From an uncultured Bacteroidales bacterium (GTDB lineage Bacteria > Bacteroidota > Bacteroidia > Bacteroidales > P3): a stretch of DNA of 64,000 bases. The position numbers and the translations under genes were made by a program. The notes below the pieces were generated by a model that was not told the origin of the DNA, did not search any database, and saw nothing but the letters and a program-made list of their open reading frames with translations. How positions within the stretch are numbered: position 1 is the first letter of the stretch; each line of letters opens with the position of its first letter. The stretch is taken from the NCBI GenBank assembly GCA_910586395.1, contig CAJUFX010000006.1, positions 51,223 through 115,222 on the forward strand. The letters are read 5' to 3'. This document shows positions 51,920 to 61,990 of the stretch, one piece after another.

Positions 51920-52412
51920 ATGAAAACAACGATACTCAATCAGCGGGCAGAGCGTGACGAACTTATCATATCTTTTCTTCTACTTGCCTCGCTTCAACAA
52001 CAAGTTGAAACTGATGGGCAAAGCACCGAAAAAGGTATATGTCGTTGACAACGGATTTGTGCAAAGCACGGCATTCAACCTTAGTGAAAATCTCGGCAGA
52101 TTGTTGGAAAATCAGGTGTTTGTACAACTGCTGCGCCGTGGTTATATTCCCGGTCAGACTCTGTTCTATTATCGCACACGCAACGACAAGGAGATAGACT
52201 TCGTTACCCGTAAAGGCACAAAGGTTGAGCAACTAATCCAAGTCTGCTACGACATGACCTCCGGGAAAACCCGCAAACGCGAACTTGATGCTCTCATCGA
52301 AGCCGCCGAAGAACTACACTGCGACAACCTATTTGTCATCCACAATGACCAACAGGTAGATATAGATTGGAAAGGTAAATCAATAAATCTCATTTCGGTT
52401 GTAAATTTCTAA
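51920..52412 (+). pseudogene. Internally deleted AAA ATPase (DUF4143 type)
   Basis: ATG 51920 starts MKTTILNQRAERDELI, like the N-terminus of the Bacteroidota ATPase family that has an AAA domain and a DUF4143 end. After about 16 codons the frame shifts to one that reads the C-terminal DUF4143 part (YLPRFNNKLKLMGKAPKKVYVVDNGF, GRLLENQVFVQLLRRGY, LFYYRTRNDKEIDFVTRKG) to the stop at 52412. All of the Walker A/B region is missing. It is best read as a deletion relic of a gene of about 400 codons. Confidence 0.75.
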
Positions 52413-52514
52413 TATAAGTTCGACCTTGCGGTTCCGGATGAAATATCGCGGAATTTCAGCAATGATAAAAGGAAGAAAGGGAACATGATTATCTAATGGT
52501 TAAACGCTGGAAAA

Positions 52515-53087
52515 ATGATGAAAGTTCTCGGAATTAACGGTAGCGCACGGAGAGATGGCAATACGGCAATCATAATCCGCACGATATTTGAGGAACTGAA
52601 TAAGAGTGGCGTTGAAACAGAGTTTATTCAGTTGGCAGATGTCGATATAGAGCCTTGCCGTGCGTGTTTCGCCTGTAAAGGCAAGGGAAACTGTGTGTTC
52701 CGTAAAGATGGTTTTGCTGACATATTCAGCAAAATGGTTGAATCCGACGGAATAATTCTCGGTTCTCCGGTCTATTCGGCCGATGTTTCATCCCGGATGA
52801 AAGCATTGTTGGACAGAGGTGGTGTTGTCGCCGCCACTAATCCTGGCATTCTGAAACATAAAGTTGGCGTGGCTATTGCCGCTGTGCGTCGTGCCGGCGG
52901 TATGACTACGGTTGACACCATGAATCATTTCTTTCTCAATAAAGAAATGATAGTCGTTGGCTCCACCTATTGGAACATGGTTTATGGCAAGAATGTCGGT
53001 GATGTGCTCAGCGATGAGGAAGGCATGGCAAATATGCGCAACCTCGGTGAGAATATGGCGGCAATCCTGCTTAAACTAAATTCGTGA
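52515..53087 (+). CDS. Flavodoxin-like NADPH-dependent FMN reductase / iron-sulfur flavoprotein
   Basis: A 190-residue protein. Seen: GINGSARRDGNTAIIIRTIFEEL (FMN phosphate loop), CRACFACKGKGNCVFRKD with a cysteine cluster like that of iron-sulfur flavoproteins, and GSPVYSADVSSRMKALLDR. It probably shuttles electrons with bound FMN. The next gene (tautomerase) begins 4 bp later, so the two form an operon, perhaps for detoxifying small organic compounds; that link is inference. Confidence 0.9.
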   Translation: MMKVLGINGSARRDGNTAIIIRTIFEELNKSGVETEFIQLADVDIEPCRACFACKGKGNCVFRKDGFADIFSKMVESDGIILGSPVYSADVSSRMKALLDRGGVVAATNPGILKHKVGVAIAAVRRAGGMTTVDTMNHFFLNKEMIVVGSTYWNMVYGKNVGDVLSDEEGMANMRNLGENMAAILLKLNS

Positions 53088-53091
53088 TACC

Positions 53092-53292
53092 ATGCCCTAT
53101 ATATCAGTTGAAAGCGGAGCATTGACCTCCGAGCAAAAGAAAGAACTTATTGAGCGTCTGACAGCAACTGCCTCCGAGATAACCCATATCCCGGCGCAGT
53201 TCTTCACCGTTACCATCAAGGAGCTGCCCGATGAGAATTTCGGCATAGGCGGCAAGTCAATCGACGAGATAAAACGCAACTATAATAAGTAA
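53092..53292 (+). CDS. 4-oxalocrotonate tautomerase family protein
   Basis: A 66-residue enzyme subunit. Seen: MPYISVESGALTSEQKKELI, where Pro2 becomes the catalytic N-terminal proline after Met removal, then ITHIPAQFFTVTIKELPDENFGIGG with the usual active-site region. Relatives are hexamers that isomerise enols. The substrate is unknown. It is tightly linked to the flavoprotein gene upstream (4-bp gap). Confidence 0.9.
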   Translation: MPYISVESGALTSEQKKELIERLTATASEITHIPAQFFTVTIKELPDENFGIGGKSIDEIKRNYNK

Positions 53293-53321
53293 TGCTTGCC
53301 GTTGCGGGCGCGTTGTCCGTT

Positions 53322-53352
53322 TTTTAGACACCCGCTGTCTAAAAATTAGACA
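53322..53352. promoter_or_regulatory. Palindromic upstream activator sites for the sigma-54 promoter
   Basis: TTTTAGACA, 5 bases, TGTCTAAAA (53322-53344) is a perfect inverted repeat. The right arm is shared with TGTCTAA, AAA, TTAGACA (53336-53352). Three TTAGACA half-sites lie about 85-110 bp before the predicted transcription start, the expected place for NtrC-type activators. Confidence 0.75.
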
Positions 53353-53404
53353 CTTTTTCATTTCTCTTATTTTGTATAAAATTGATTCAATGTGATTTGT
53401 ATCA

Positions 53405-53420
53405 TTGGCACGCCGGTTGC
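53405..53420 (+). promoter_or_regulatory. Sigma-54 promoter of the TolC-HlyD-ABC operon
   Basis: TTGGCACG-N4-TTGC matches the -24/-12 consensus exactly, with GG (53407-53408) and GC (53419-53420) separated by 10 bases. It sits inside a larger inverted repeat, TATCATTGGCA to TGCCAATGATA. Transcription would start near 53432, about 80 bp before the tolC ATG. Confidence 0.88.
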
Positions 53421-53510
53421 CAATGATACAGTCAGTTGATTTGGATTCACTCCCTGCGCGCCGGAGCCGGTTCTTCCGGTTTCGGTGATACGGGAGAAAA
53501 ACAGAGAGAA

Positions 53511-54854
53511 ATGAAATCAGGTAAACGGCGGTTGCGCTATATCGTTTCTTGGATGGCATGCGGGAGCCTTTTCCCGATGCCGCTTATGGCATCCTCCGAT
53601 ACCCTTTCGGTATGGAAGATGGAAGACTGTATGCGGTTTGCCGCCGAAAATTCGTATGCGGTAAAGCGCCAGCGGTATGAAACGGCATCCCTCAAGGCCG
53701 ACCGCGACGGGGCCATCGCCTCCTTCTTCCCTTCGGTGAGCGGATCGGTGGGCGCGCAGTACAGTTTCGGGCGGTCGATCGACCCAACCACCAACACCTA
53801 CAGTAATGTGCGCACTTTCAATAATTCCTACGGACTGTCCGCCTCCCTGCCGCTTTTTAGCGGCGGCCGCTATGTAAAGCAATGGATGCTGGCATCCGCC
53901 AACCTGCAGATGGGCAAGAACGAGGTAAGACGCTTGGAGGACGAGGCGGCCACGAACGCGATGCAGGCCTTTGCCGATGCGGTCTATTACCGGGAAACGA
54001 TGCGCCTTTCGGCCCTGAAATTGGAAGAGAGCGAGAAAAACCTGCACAAGGTGCGGCGGGAAGCGGAATTGGGCCTGCGCGGCAAGGCGGATATAGCCCA
54101 GTTCGAGAGTCAGGTGGCGGCCGACGACTACGACCTGACCCGTCAGCGCAACCTTTACCGCACGGCCTTGCTTACCTTGAAGCAAGTGATGAACTATCCG
54201 GTGGAGAAAGACCTGGAATTGGACGGCACCTTGCCCGAAATTCCGCTCACATGGCCGGTGGAGGAGGCCGCCGAGATTTACGAGCGGGCCAAGACCTCCA
54301 CGCCCGCGGCCCTGCAGGCGAAGTACCGCTTTAGGGCGGCGCAGTTAGCATACAAGATGCGGATAGGGGCGATGATGCCCGACATCTACCTGCGGGCAGG
54401 CGTCAATACCGACTATATAGACGGCTACACGCAGAGTTTCAAGAAGCAGTTTCGCGACAACATGGGCGAATACGTGGCGGTGGGCGTAAACATACCCATC
54501 TTTGACGGATTGAGCCGCAACACGGCCTTGCGTAAATCGTGCAACGATATGTTTGTGGCCCGCGAGAACGAGAACGAGTCTTTGCGGCAGCTGCGCGACC
54601 TTATCGAGCAGGCCGTTATGGATTGCCGTGGATATGCCAAGGAAGCCTTGCAGATGCGCCTTAAGGTGGAGAGCGACTCCCTTTCTTACCGGCTGGTGCT
54701 GCGCCAGTATGAGGAGGGGCTTGCCACGCCCCTGGAGGTGCAGTCGCGGGCCAACACGCTCTTGCAGTCGCAAGCCGAGTATTTGCAGCGGGTTTGGCTG
54801 TTGGAGATGAGAAGAAGGGTGGTGGGGTATTATAGAGACGGGTCCTTATACTGA
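53511..54854 (+). CDS. TolC family outer-membrane protein of an ABC export operon
   Basis: A 447-residue protein. Seen: signal peptide (RLRYIVSWMACGSLFPMPLMAS), then DCMRFAAENSYAVKRQRYETASLKADRDGAIASFFPSVSGSVGAQYSFGRS, two coiled-coil repeats (ALKLEESEKNLHKVRREAELG; ENENESLRQLRDLIEQAVMDCRGYA) and LRQYEEGLATPLEVQSRANTLLQSQ. ATG 53511 follows AGAGAGAA. It is the first gene behind the sigma-54 promoter; hlyD, a permease, an ATPase and a second permease follow in the same direction. It is not a duplicate of the TolC protein at 39597. Confidence 0.93.
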   Translation: MKSGKRRLRYIVSWMACGSLFPMPLMASSDTLSVWKMEDCMRFAAENSYAVKRQRYETASLKADRDGAIASFFPSVSGSVGAQYSFGRSIDPTTNTYSNVRTFNNSYGLSASLPLFSGGRYVKQWMLASANLQMGKNEVRRLEDEAATNAMQAFADAVYYRETMRLSALKLEESEKNLHKVRREAELGLRGKADIAQFESQVAADDYDLTRQRNLYRTALLTLKQVMNYPVEKDLELDGTLPEIPLTWPVEEAAEIYERAKTSTPAALQAKYRFRAAQLAYKMRIGAMMPDIYLRAGVNTDYIDGYTQSFKKQFRDNMGEYVAVGVNIPIFDGLSRNTALRKSCNDMFVARENENESLRQLRDLIEQAVMDCRGYAKEALQMRLKVESDSLSYRLVLRQYEEGLATPLEVQSRANTLLQSQAEYLQRVWLLEMRRRVVGYYRDGSLY

Positions 54855-54863
54855 AATAAACTG

Positions 54864-54921
54864 CAAGCCGAGAGCAGAGCCGGGTTTACTTGAGCTATGC
54901 CGAGGCGCAGCGTTTATTCTA
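54864..54921 (+). repeat. Palindromic element copy between tolC and hlyD
   Basis: AAGCCGAGAGCAGAGCCGGG, then TTTACTTGAGCTATGCCGAG and GCGCAG: the same order as the copies at 3628 and 49647. In this operon it lies in the only long gap before hlyD and could form a hairpin in the transcript. Confidence 0.8.
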
Positions 54922-54946
54922 TGTTGAAAATGTAAAAAAAAACGGG

Positions 54947-56197
54947 ATGGACAGAATCATAGAAAAAAAGAAAGGGTTGCGGAAGAAGCATATTCCATAC
55001 GTGGCGGGTGGCGCGTTTGTGCTGCTTTTGCTGTTGTGGATTGTGTTCGGCAACCATGCCTCCACCTTGCGTGTGGACAGCCGCGGCATTACAGTGGCCA
55101 CGGTGGAGAGGGGCGAGTTCAACGACTTTATCCGCGTGGACGGGCAGGTGCAGCCGATAGCCGTTGTGCAGATAAGTCCCGAGGAGGGTGGCATTGTGCG
55201 CGAGAAGGTGGTGGAGGAAGGCGCGCGGGTGAAAAAGGGCGATGTGATGGTGCGCCTTTCCAATTCAAACTTGGAGTTGCAGATATTGGATGCCGAGGCG
55301 CAGTTGGCCGAGAAACAGAATTTCTTGCGCAACACGCAGGTAACCATGGAGCAGGACAGGCTCAGCAACATGACCGAGCGCTTGCAGCTCGATATGGAGA
55401 TTTCGCGCAGCCGCCGCGCCTACGAGCAGCAAAAACGGCTGTATGAAGAAGATCTGGTGGCCAAGGAGACCTACCTCAAGGCCAAGGAAGACTACGAACT
55501 GGCCACCCGCAAATACGGCTTGGTGGATCAGCGGCTGCGGCAGGATTCCCTTTCGCGGAGCATACAGATGGAAGAAATGGAGAACAGTCTGGCCAATATG
55601 CGGCGCAACCTGCAGTTGGTGCGCCAGCGCAAGGCGCAGCTTGACATCCGCTCGCAGATAGACGGCGAGTTGGGGCTGTTGGATGTGGAATTAGGGCAGA
55701 ATGTGGTCTCCGGACAGAAGATAGGCCAGATAAACGACCTCTCGGACTTCAAGGTACAGGCGCAGATAGACGAGCACTACATAGACCGCGTGCGTACCGG
55801 GCTTTCCGCTACCTTTGAGCGCCAGGGTTCCCTTTATTTGCTCTCGGTACGGAAAATCTATCCGGAGGTGCGCTCGGGCAAGTTCCGCACCGATTTTGTG
55901 TTTACCGACACGAAGCCGGAGAACATACGCAGCGGGCAGACCTATTACATCAACTTAGAGTTGGGGCAGAGCTCGGAGAGCCTTTTGCTACCGAGGGGGT
56001 CTTTCTTTCAGAGCACCGGAGGAAGCTGGATTTACGTGCTGGATGAATCGGGGAGTAAGGCATACAAACGCAATATCCGCATAGGCCGTCAGAATCCGCA
56101 GTACTACGAGGTGTTGGAAGGCCTGGCGGCGGGCGAGCGCGTGTTGGTGTCCGGCTACGAGGGTTTCCGCGCCCACGAGGTGCTGATATTGGATTAG
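54947..56197 (+). CDS. HlyD-type membrane fusion protein
   Basis: A 416-residue periplasmic adaptor anchored by one N-terminal membrane segment (PYVAGGAFVLLLLLWIVFG). Seen: lipoyl-like EEGGIVREKVVEEGARVKKGDVMVRL, a long coiled coil (about residues 85-200, ELQILDAEAQLAEKQNFLR, RRAYEQQKRLYEEDLVAKETYLKAKEDYELATRK), the second lipoyl half, and VLEGLAAGERVLVSGYEGF. ATG 54947 gives MDRIIEKKKGLRKKHIPY. The upstream frame to 54890 would translate part of the palindromic element and is unlikely. Confidence 0.92.
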   Translation: MDRIIEKKKGLRKKHIPYVAGGAFVLLLLLWIVFGNHASTLRVDSRGITVATVERGEFNDFIRVDGQVQPIAVVQISPEEGGIVREKVVEEGARVKKGDVMVRLSNSNLELQILDAEAQLAEKQNFLRNTQVTMEQDRLSNMTERLQLDMEISRSRRAYEQQKRLYEEDLVAKETYLKAKEDYELATRKYGLVDQRLRQDSLSRSIQMEEMENSLANMRRNLQLVRQRKAQLDIRSQIDGELGLLDVELGQNVVSGQKIGQINDLSDFKVQAQIDEHYIDRVRTGLSATFERQGSLYLLSVRKIYPEVRSGKFRTDFVFTDTKPENIRSGQTYYINLELGQSSESLLLPRGSFFQSTGGSWIYVLDESGSKAYKRNIRIGRQNPQYYEVLEGLAAGERVLVSGYEGFRAHEVLILD

Positions 56198-56227
56198 TTG
56201 ACGGATTGGGTTTCAGATAAAACGGAT

Positions 56228-58615
56228 ATGAGAGATTTTGCATTGGCGGTGAGGACCCTGTTTAAGAAAGGCAGGTACAACGTTTTGAAAATCGTGTCGC
56301 TGGCCGTGGGTCTGGCCGTGGGCTTGCTGCTGCTGGCCCAGCTGTTCTTCGAACGCTCTTTCGACGACTGCTATCCCGATGTGGAGCGGCTCTATCTGTT
56401 GGTGGACCACTATTCGCTCAACGGAGATGAAAAGGAAAGTTTCCATGTGAGCGGCGGTGTTCCGGCTGCCATCAGGGCGGAGATAACCGGTGTGGAGGAT
56501 GCCTTGCGGTTTACCTATATTTTTTCAGGGAACACGGTGCTTATAGATGGGAATGGCCGTCGGGTGCGGACAGAGGCGGCCGTGATTGCCGCCGATTCCA
56601 ACTATTTCGATCTGCTTCCGGTGCCTCTGCTGGGGGGAAGGGCTCCCAAGGATGTACTTTCCCGACCCAAGGAGGTGATGATTTCCCGTTCCTTGGCCGG
56701 GAAACTGGGCGGGGTGGCCGCGGCTTTGGGCCAGCGGCTCTCTGTGGAAGGCTCCGAATGGCTGGAGTTCAGCGTGGGAGGCGTTTATGAGGATATGCCC
56801 CGCAATTCCTCTTTCCGCTACGATGTGATTGTCTCTTCGGGCGTGATGGGCGAATGGAGCCTGAACAACTGGATAGGGAACGACCGCTATTCGGGGGTGG
56901 TCAAACTGCGCGAGGGGGTAACGCCTGAATCGTTGCGCGAGCCTCTGGATGCCATGCTGGCGCGGCATGTGGATATGAACGAGCTTCATGCCGCCGGCTA
57001 TGAGGTGAGATACGATCTTTACCCTTTGCGCGACCGCTATCTGATAAACGAAGGGCTTCGCTCCCGCCACGCGATGCTGATGCTGCTGGCCGTGGTGCTG
57101 TTGCTTACAGCCATGCTCAACTACGCCTTGGTCAGCCTCTCTTCCATCGTGAACCGCAGCAAAGAGGTGGCTATCTGCAAGACATACGGGGCCGGACAGG
57201 GAACGGTTTACCGCAGAGCGTTCGCCGAATCGGTGGTGCATACCGTAGTGGCGCTTTTATTGGCGGTGCTTCTCGTCTTTGCCGGACAAGGCGTGGTGCG
57301 TCAACTGCTTGGTATGGAGGTGGTAACCTTGATCTTTTCCGAAAGTTCGGCGGTTCTTCTGTTGGTGTGCCTGCTGGTCATGGTGATTGCTTCGCTTCTG
57401 CCGGGCCTCTTTATGGCAAGGATTCCGGTGGCGGACGTGTTCAGGCGCTTCTCGGCGAACAAAAAATTCTGGAAAAGGAGCCTGCTGGCTTTCCAGTTCG
57501 CCGTGTTCGCCTTTCTTCTATGCTTGTTGCTGAATGTGGGGCGGCAGTACCGCATGATGATACACTATGATCCCGGCTATGAATACGAGAACTTAGTCTA
57601 TTACGACATGACCGGCATAGAGGCTTCCATGCGTGGAAAACTGCTGGCCGAGCTGGAACGCATGCCGCAGGTGGCGCATGCTAGCTGGGGGAACAGCCAC
57701 CTGTCTGACGGCATGGCCGGAAACAATGTGTGGTTGGAGGGAGAGGAGCGGCAGCTGTTCAATGTGGCCGACCTCTATTTTGTGGGCGACGGCTATATCG
57801 AGACCTTGGGCATGGAGATTGTGGAGGGCGGAAACTTTACAGAACAGGTGGGTAACTCAGACCAGATCATGGTGTCCGAATCGTTTGTGGAGAAGATGCG
57901 TTCTTTTGCCGACTGGAGCGACGGGGCGGTGGGAAAGAAAATCTGCATCACCGAGCATGTCTCTTATACGGGGCATCAGTGCTACACGCTATGCGGTGTG
58001 TATCGGAACATTCTTTTGGGGGGTATCGGGTATGAAGATACCCGGCCGAGCGTGCTTTTTTACAGCAACGACCCGCAATGGGGCATCTATCTGTATGTTC
58101 GCTTCAACCAGCTTACCGGCAGTACGCTGGCAAAGGCCGATTCGATACTCTCGGGGCTTGTACCGGGCAAGGAGGCGCGGTTCACGCCCTACAGGCAGGA
58201 TATAGTGGAACTCTACGAGGATTCCGCCCGTTTCCGCGACCAGGTAATGGCCGGTGGAGTGGTATGCCTGCTTATCATGCTGATGGGACTGTTGGGCTAT
58301 TTGAACGACGAGATAACGCGCCGACGCAAGGAGATAGCCGTTCGCCGCGTGCATGGCGCTGACGCAAAACGCATACTGAGGTTTTTCCTATCCGATGTGC
58401 TCAGGGTGGCCCTGCCCTCGGCCTTGGTAGGCTGTGCGGCGGCCTATTGGCTGTCGTTCCGTTGGTTGCAGCAGTTCTCGGTAAAGGTGTCTTTGGCCGG
58501 CTGGGTTTATCCCCTGGTTTTGCTACTGGCCTTTATGGTGGGCTATGTATGTGTGGGACTCCGTACCCGCCGCTTCTTGAGCGAGAATCCGGTGGAAGGC
58601 CTGCGCACCGAATAG
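56228..58615 (+). CDS. ABC transporter permease, MacB/FtsX type (first)
   Basis: A 795-residue permease with two repeats of the MacB periplasmic core and FtsX domain. Seen: first helix VLKIVSLAVGLAVGLLLLAQLFFERSF; helices near residues 290-310 (LMLLAVVLLLTAMLNYALVSLSSI), 335-355 and 385-405; a second set (FQFAVFAFLLCLLLNVG, then VMAGGVVCLLIMLMGLLGYL and the last two helices). The RRRKEIAVRRVHGADAKRI motif is typical. It forms part of an export complex with TolC and HlyD. ATG 56228 is favoured over 56198 by its position 5 bases after AAACGG and by family starts (MRDFALAVRTL). Confidence 0.92.
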   Translation: MRDFALAVRTLFKKGRYNVLKIVSLAVGLAVGLLLLAQLFFERSFDDCYPDVERLYLLVDHYSLNGDEKESFHVSGGVPAAIRAEITGVEDALRFTYIFSGNTVLIDGNGRRVRTEAAVIAADSNYFDLLPVPLLGGRAPKDVLSRPKEVMISRSLAGKLGGVAAALGQRLSVEGSEWLEFSVGGVYEDMPRNSSFRYDVIVSSGVMGEWSLNNWIGNDRYSGVVKLREGVTPESLREPLDAMLARHVDMNELHAAGYEVRYDLYPLRDRYLINEGLRSRHAMLMLLAVVLLLTAMLNYALVSLSSIVNRSKEVAICKTYGAGQGTVYRRAFAESVVHTVVALLLAVLLVFAGQGVVRQLLGMEVVTLIFSESSAVLLLVCLLVMVIASLLPGLFMARIPVADVFRRFSANKKFWKRSLLAFQFAVFAFLLCLLLNVGRQYRMMIHYDPGYEYENLVYYDMTGIEASMRGKLLAELERMPQVAHASWGNSHLSDGMAGNNVWLEGEERQLFNVADLYFVGDGYIETLGMEIVEGGNFTEQVGNSDQIMVSESFVEKMRSFADWSDGAVGKKICITEHVSYTGHQCYTLCGVYRNILLGGIGYEDTRPSVLFYSNDPQWGIYLYVRFNQLTGSTLAKADSILSGLVPGKEARFTPYRQDIVELYEDSARFRDQVMAGGVVCLLIMLMGLLGYLNDEITRRRKEIAVRRVHGADAKRILRFFLSDVLRVALPSALVGCAAAYWLSFRWLQQFSVKVSLAGWVYPLVLLLAFMVGYVCVGLRTRRFLSENPVEGLRTE

Positions 58616-58642
58616 GATATTATGAGTTTAAACGTTTAATTT

Positions 58643-58689
58643 AAGCCGAGAGCAGAAGCAAAGCTTGCTTTGATTGTGCCGAGGCGAAT
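58643..58689 (+). repeat. Palindromic element copy between permease and ATPase genes
   Basis: AAGCCGAGAGCAGAAGCAAA, then the palindrome CAAAGCTTGCTTTG and TGTGCCGAGGCGAAT. It follows the same plan as other copies but with a different palindrome core. Confidence 0.75.
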
Positions 58690-58783
58690 TAATTGAGCGG
58701 CAGCGAAATCATGAACACCGCGGAAATAAAAGAATGTTGTGAATAAAGGTCGGTTGAAAACCAAAAATAAAATCTAACATATT

Positions 58784-59473
<690 letters not shown>

Positions 59474-59509
59474 TAGAACAAGGGTGTATTCATCTCTAAC
59501 ACCAAGAAC

Positions 59510-61855
59510 ATGATCAATCTCCATTCTTTTCTCAAGTTTCTCAACCGAAATAAGGCTTATACCGCCATCAATATTTTCGGATTGGCTGTATCACTGATGT
59601 TTGTGGTGCTGATATTCCTCTATGCGTGGCAGGAATTTTCCACCGACAGCTTTCAGAAAGACAAGGACCGCATCTATGTGGGTTTTAGCGTTATCGAGAC
59701 CATTGCCGCGCCCAACGAGGCTTTGCCCGTGCCCTATTGGCTTAAAGAACGCTATGCCGACATAGAGGAGGTATGCCCGGTGAACACCTACACCTTGCGC
59801 TCGCTGGTGGTTTCGTGGCGCGACAAGGAGCTGAGGTGCCAGACCACCGCTGCGGAAAGCAATTTCTTTACTTTTTTCTCCTTTCCCTTGCGGAGCGGTT
59901 CGCCCCAACGGGTGTTGCAGGACGAATACAGCGCGGTGGTATCCGAAAGTTTCGCCCGCAGGATGTTCGGCTCAGAGGACCCGATAGGGCAGAGCATCCG
60001 CATTACCGATTCCACTTCGGTGGTGGTTACGGGCGTTATGGAAGACATAGCCCATTCCATGATGCCATACGCCGATATGTTGCTGCGGGTGGAAAGGGTA
60101 GAGGAGTTCAATTATGCGATATCCAAAGACAATGCGGGTAACGCGGGAGCCTGCTCCAATTTCTACAAGATGTATCCGGGCAAGGATCTGAACGCGCACC
60201 GCGAGGATATTCTGGCGATGTTCAACGAGCGTTATTGGATCTATTCGCGCGGGTTCGCGCAGGATGTGCGTTATGTGCCCATGAAAGACGCCTATTGGGA
60301 AGGTTTCGGCACCACCGACAACCTGCTGTTCGGCTCCAAACGCTTTGTGCTGGTTCTGTTCGCGGTGGGCTTGCTGATTTTGGTGTTCGCCGTGTTCAAC
60401 TACATCAACCTCACCGTGGCCCAGTCGGGCGGCCGCGCCAAGGAAATGGCCACCCGCCGTCTGTTGGGCTCTTCCCGGACAGGCGTCATGCTCCGCTTGG
60501 TGGTGGAGTCGGTTTTGCTCACGGCCTTTTCTTTTCTGTTGGGACTTGGTTTGGCCAAAGCGATGGCACCGGTGGCGGAAAGCCTGTTGCAGACCAAGCT
60601 CGATTTCGGCATCCTGCTTATGCCGGCCAGCATAGCCCTTTCGGTGGGTTTGGTGGTGCTTATCGGTTTTTTGTCGGGGCTGTTGCCGGCCGTGCTGATT
60701 TCGGCGGCCAAGCCGGTGGAGGTGGTGCGCGGCCTTTTCCGCCGCCGTTCCAAGATGGTGTTCGGCAAATGTTTCATCACGTTCCAGAACGCCATCACCA
60801 TTGTCATGCTGTCTATGTCGTTGGTGATGATTCTGCAGATACGCCATCTGCTGCACGCACCCTTAGGTTACAATACGGTAAATGTATTGAAGATTGAGGA
60901 TCCTCAAAATCACGGCGATGTAAGCATGGTTGTGGATAGAATCTCCGCCCTTTCCTGTGCGCGCCGGGTGGGCACCTCTTGCGGAACGCCTTTCGACGGA
61001 GGCAACAACAATAGCGGCGATTATTGCGGGCAGCAACTTTCCGTGCAGTGGCTGCACCTCGATACCACGGCATTCCATATATTGGGTCTCCGTCTGTTGC
61101 AAGACAAAGGGGGCGTGAGCGTCTCTTACGATGGAGAGAACGGCAGATTCTATCTTACCGAATACGCCATGAAAGCCATGAACTTGCCGGCCGATGCCGC
61201 TGAATTTACCACGGGCGGACAAACAATCCCTCTCAGTGGCACGGTGGCGGATTTCCGGCGGGGCAATATTCTCAGGCAGGAACAGCCGTTTGTGATATTA
61301 TTGACCGACCGCAGTCTGCTTTATCCGTGGCATGTGCTGGTGGAGGTGCAGGGTGATCCGGTGAGTGCCTATAAGGCGGTGCGGGAAGCCCTTATGGAGA
61401 TGAGCGGACTTGAACCCGATATGGCGTTTCTCGACAAGAGCGTGCGGGATTCGTTCGAGTCTCAGATCCGCCTGATGAAGATTGTGGGCCTGTTCACCGG
61501 CATGGCGGTCTTGATTTCGATATTGGGATTGGTGGCGATTTCCATTTACTTTATAAGGCAGCGGGCGCAGGAAATGGCGGTGCGCAAGGTGTTCGGCTCC
61601 GACAACCGGGGCGTGCTGCTCCGTCTTACCCGCTCGTTTCTGTCGTATGTGCTCTATGGTTTTATCCTCGCCGTTCCGGTGGTCTGGTATCTGGCCGAGC
61701 GGTGGCTCTCCGACTATGCCTACCGCATCGCTTTCTCGCCGCTGTATATCGTGGCGGCCGCTCTGTTCTGCTTGGTGGTTTCTTTGGTGGCGGTGCTTTT
61801 CCAAAGCCTGCGTGCCTCAAGGGCCAATCCGATAAAGAGTCTGCGTGCAGTGTAA
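59510..61855 (+). CDS. ABC transporter permease, MacB/FtsX type (second)
   Basis: A 781-residue permease. Seen: N-terminal INIFGLAVSLMFVVLIFLYAWQEFS, a MacB-type periplasmic domain, RAKEMATRRLLGSSRTGVMLRLV and helices around residues 290-315, 340-360 and 385-405, then the second repeat ending RQRAQEMAVRKVFGSDNRGVLLRLTRSFLSYVLY and PLYIVAAALFCLVVSLVAVLFQSLRASRANPIKSLR. It is the last gene of the operon, 36 bp after the ATPase. Two distinct permeases with one ATPase suggest a heterodimer. Confidence 0.92.
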   Translation: MINLHSFLKFLNRNKAYTAINIFGLAVSLMFVVLIFLYAWQEFSTDSFQKDKDRIYVGFSVIETIAAPNEALPVPYWLKERYADIEEVCPVNTYTLRSLVVSWRDKELRCQTTAAESNFFTFFSFPLRSGSPQRVLQDEYSAVVSESFARRMFGSEDPIGQSIRITDSTSVVVTGVMEDIAHSMMPYADMLLRVERVEEFNYAISKDNAGNAGACSNFYKMYPGKDLNAHREDILAMFNERYWIYSRGFAQDVRYVPMKDAYWEGFGTTDNLLFGSKRFVLVLFAVGLLILVFAVFNYINLTVAQSGGRAKEMATRRLLGSSRTGVMLRLVVESVLLTAFSFLLGLGLAKAMAPVAESLLQTKLDFGILLMPASIALSVGLVVLIGFLSGLLPAVLISAAKPVEVVRGLFRRRSKMVFGKCFITFQNAITIVMLSMSLVMILQIRHLLHAPLGYNTVNVLKIEDPQNHGDVSMVVDRISALSCARRVGTSCGTPFDGGNNNSGDYCGQQLSVQWLHLDTTAFHILGLRLLQDKGGVSVSYDGENGRFYLTEYAMKAMNLPADAAEFTTGGQTIPLSGTVADFRRGNILRQEQPFVILLTDRSLLYPWHVLVEVQGDPVSAYKAVREALMEMSGLEPDMAFLDKSVRDSFESQIRLMKIVGLFTGMAVLISILGLVAISIYFIRQRAQEMAVRKVFGSDNRGVLLRLTRSFLSYVLYGFILAVPVVWYLAERWLSDYAYRIAFSPLYIVAAALFCLVVSLVAVLFQSLRASRANPIKSLRAV

Positions 61856-61990
61856 GGTTTGTATGGGGGCGGACGCGGACACGGCTTCCGCGCCCGCCGC
61901 TTTCGAAACGCCGCTGCGTTTTGGGTACTACTGACCTTTTCCATCACCCATTTCGACATACGAATGCCGAGAAACGGGAAACGCCTATCT

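Noticed and set aside
54890..54946. Earlier start for the HlyD protein (MSYAEAQRLFYVENV)
   Set aside because: These codons are part of the palindromic element. The ATG at 54947 precedes a normal HlyD N-terminus.
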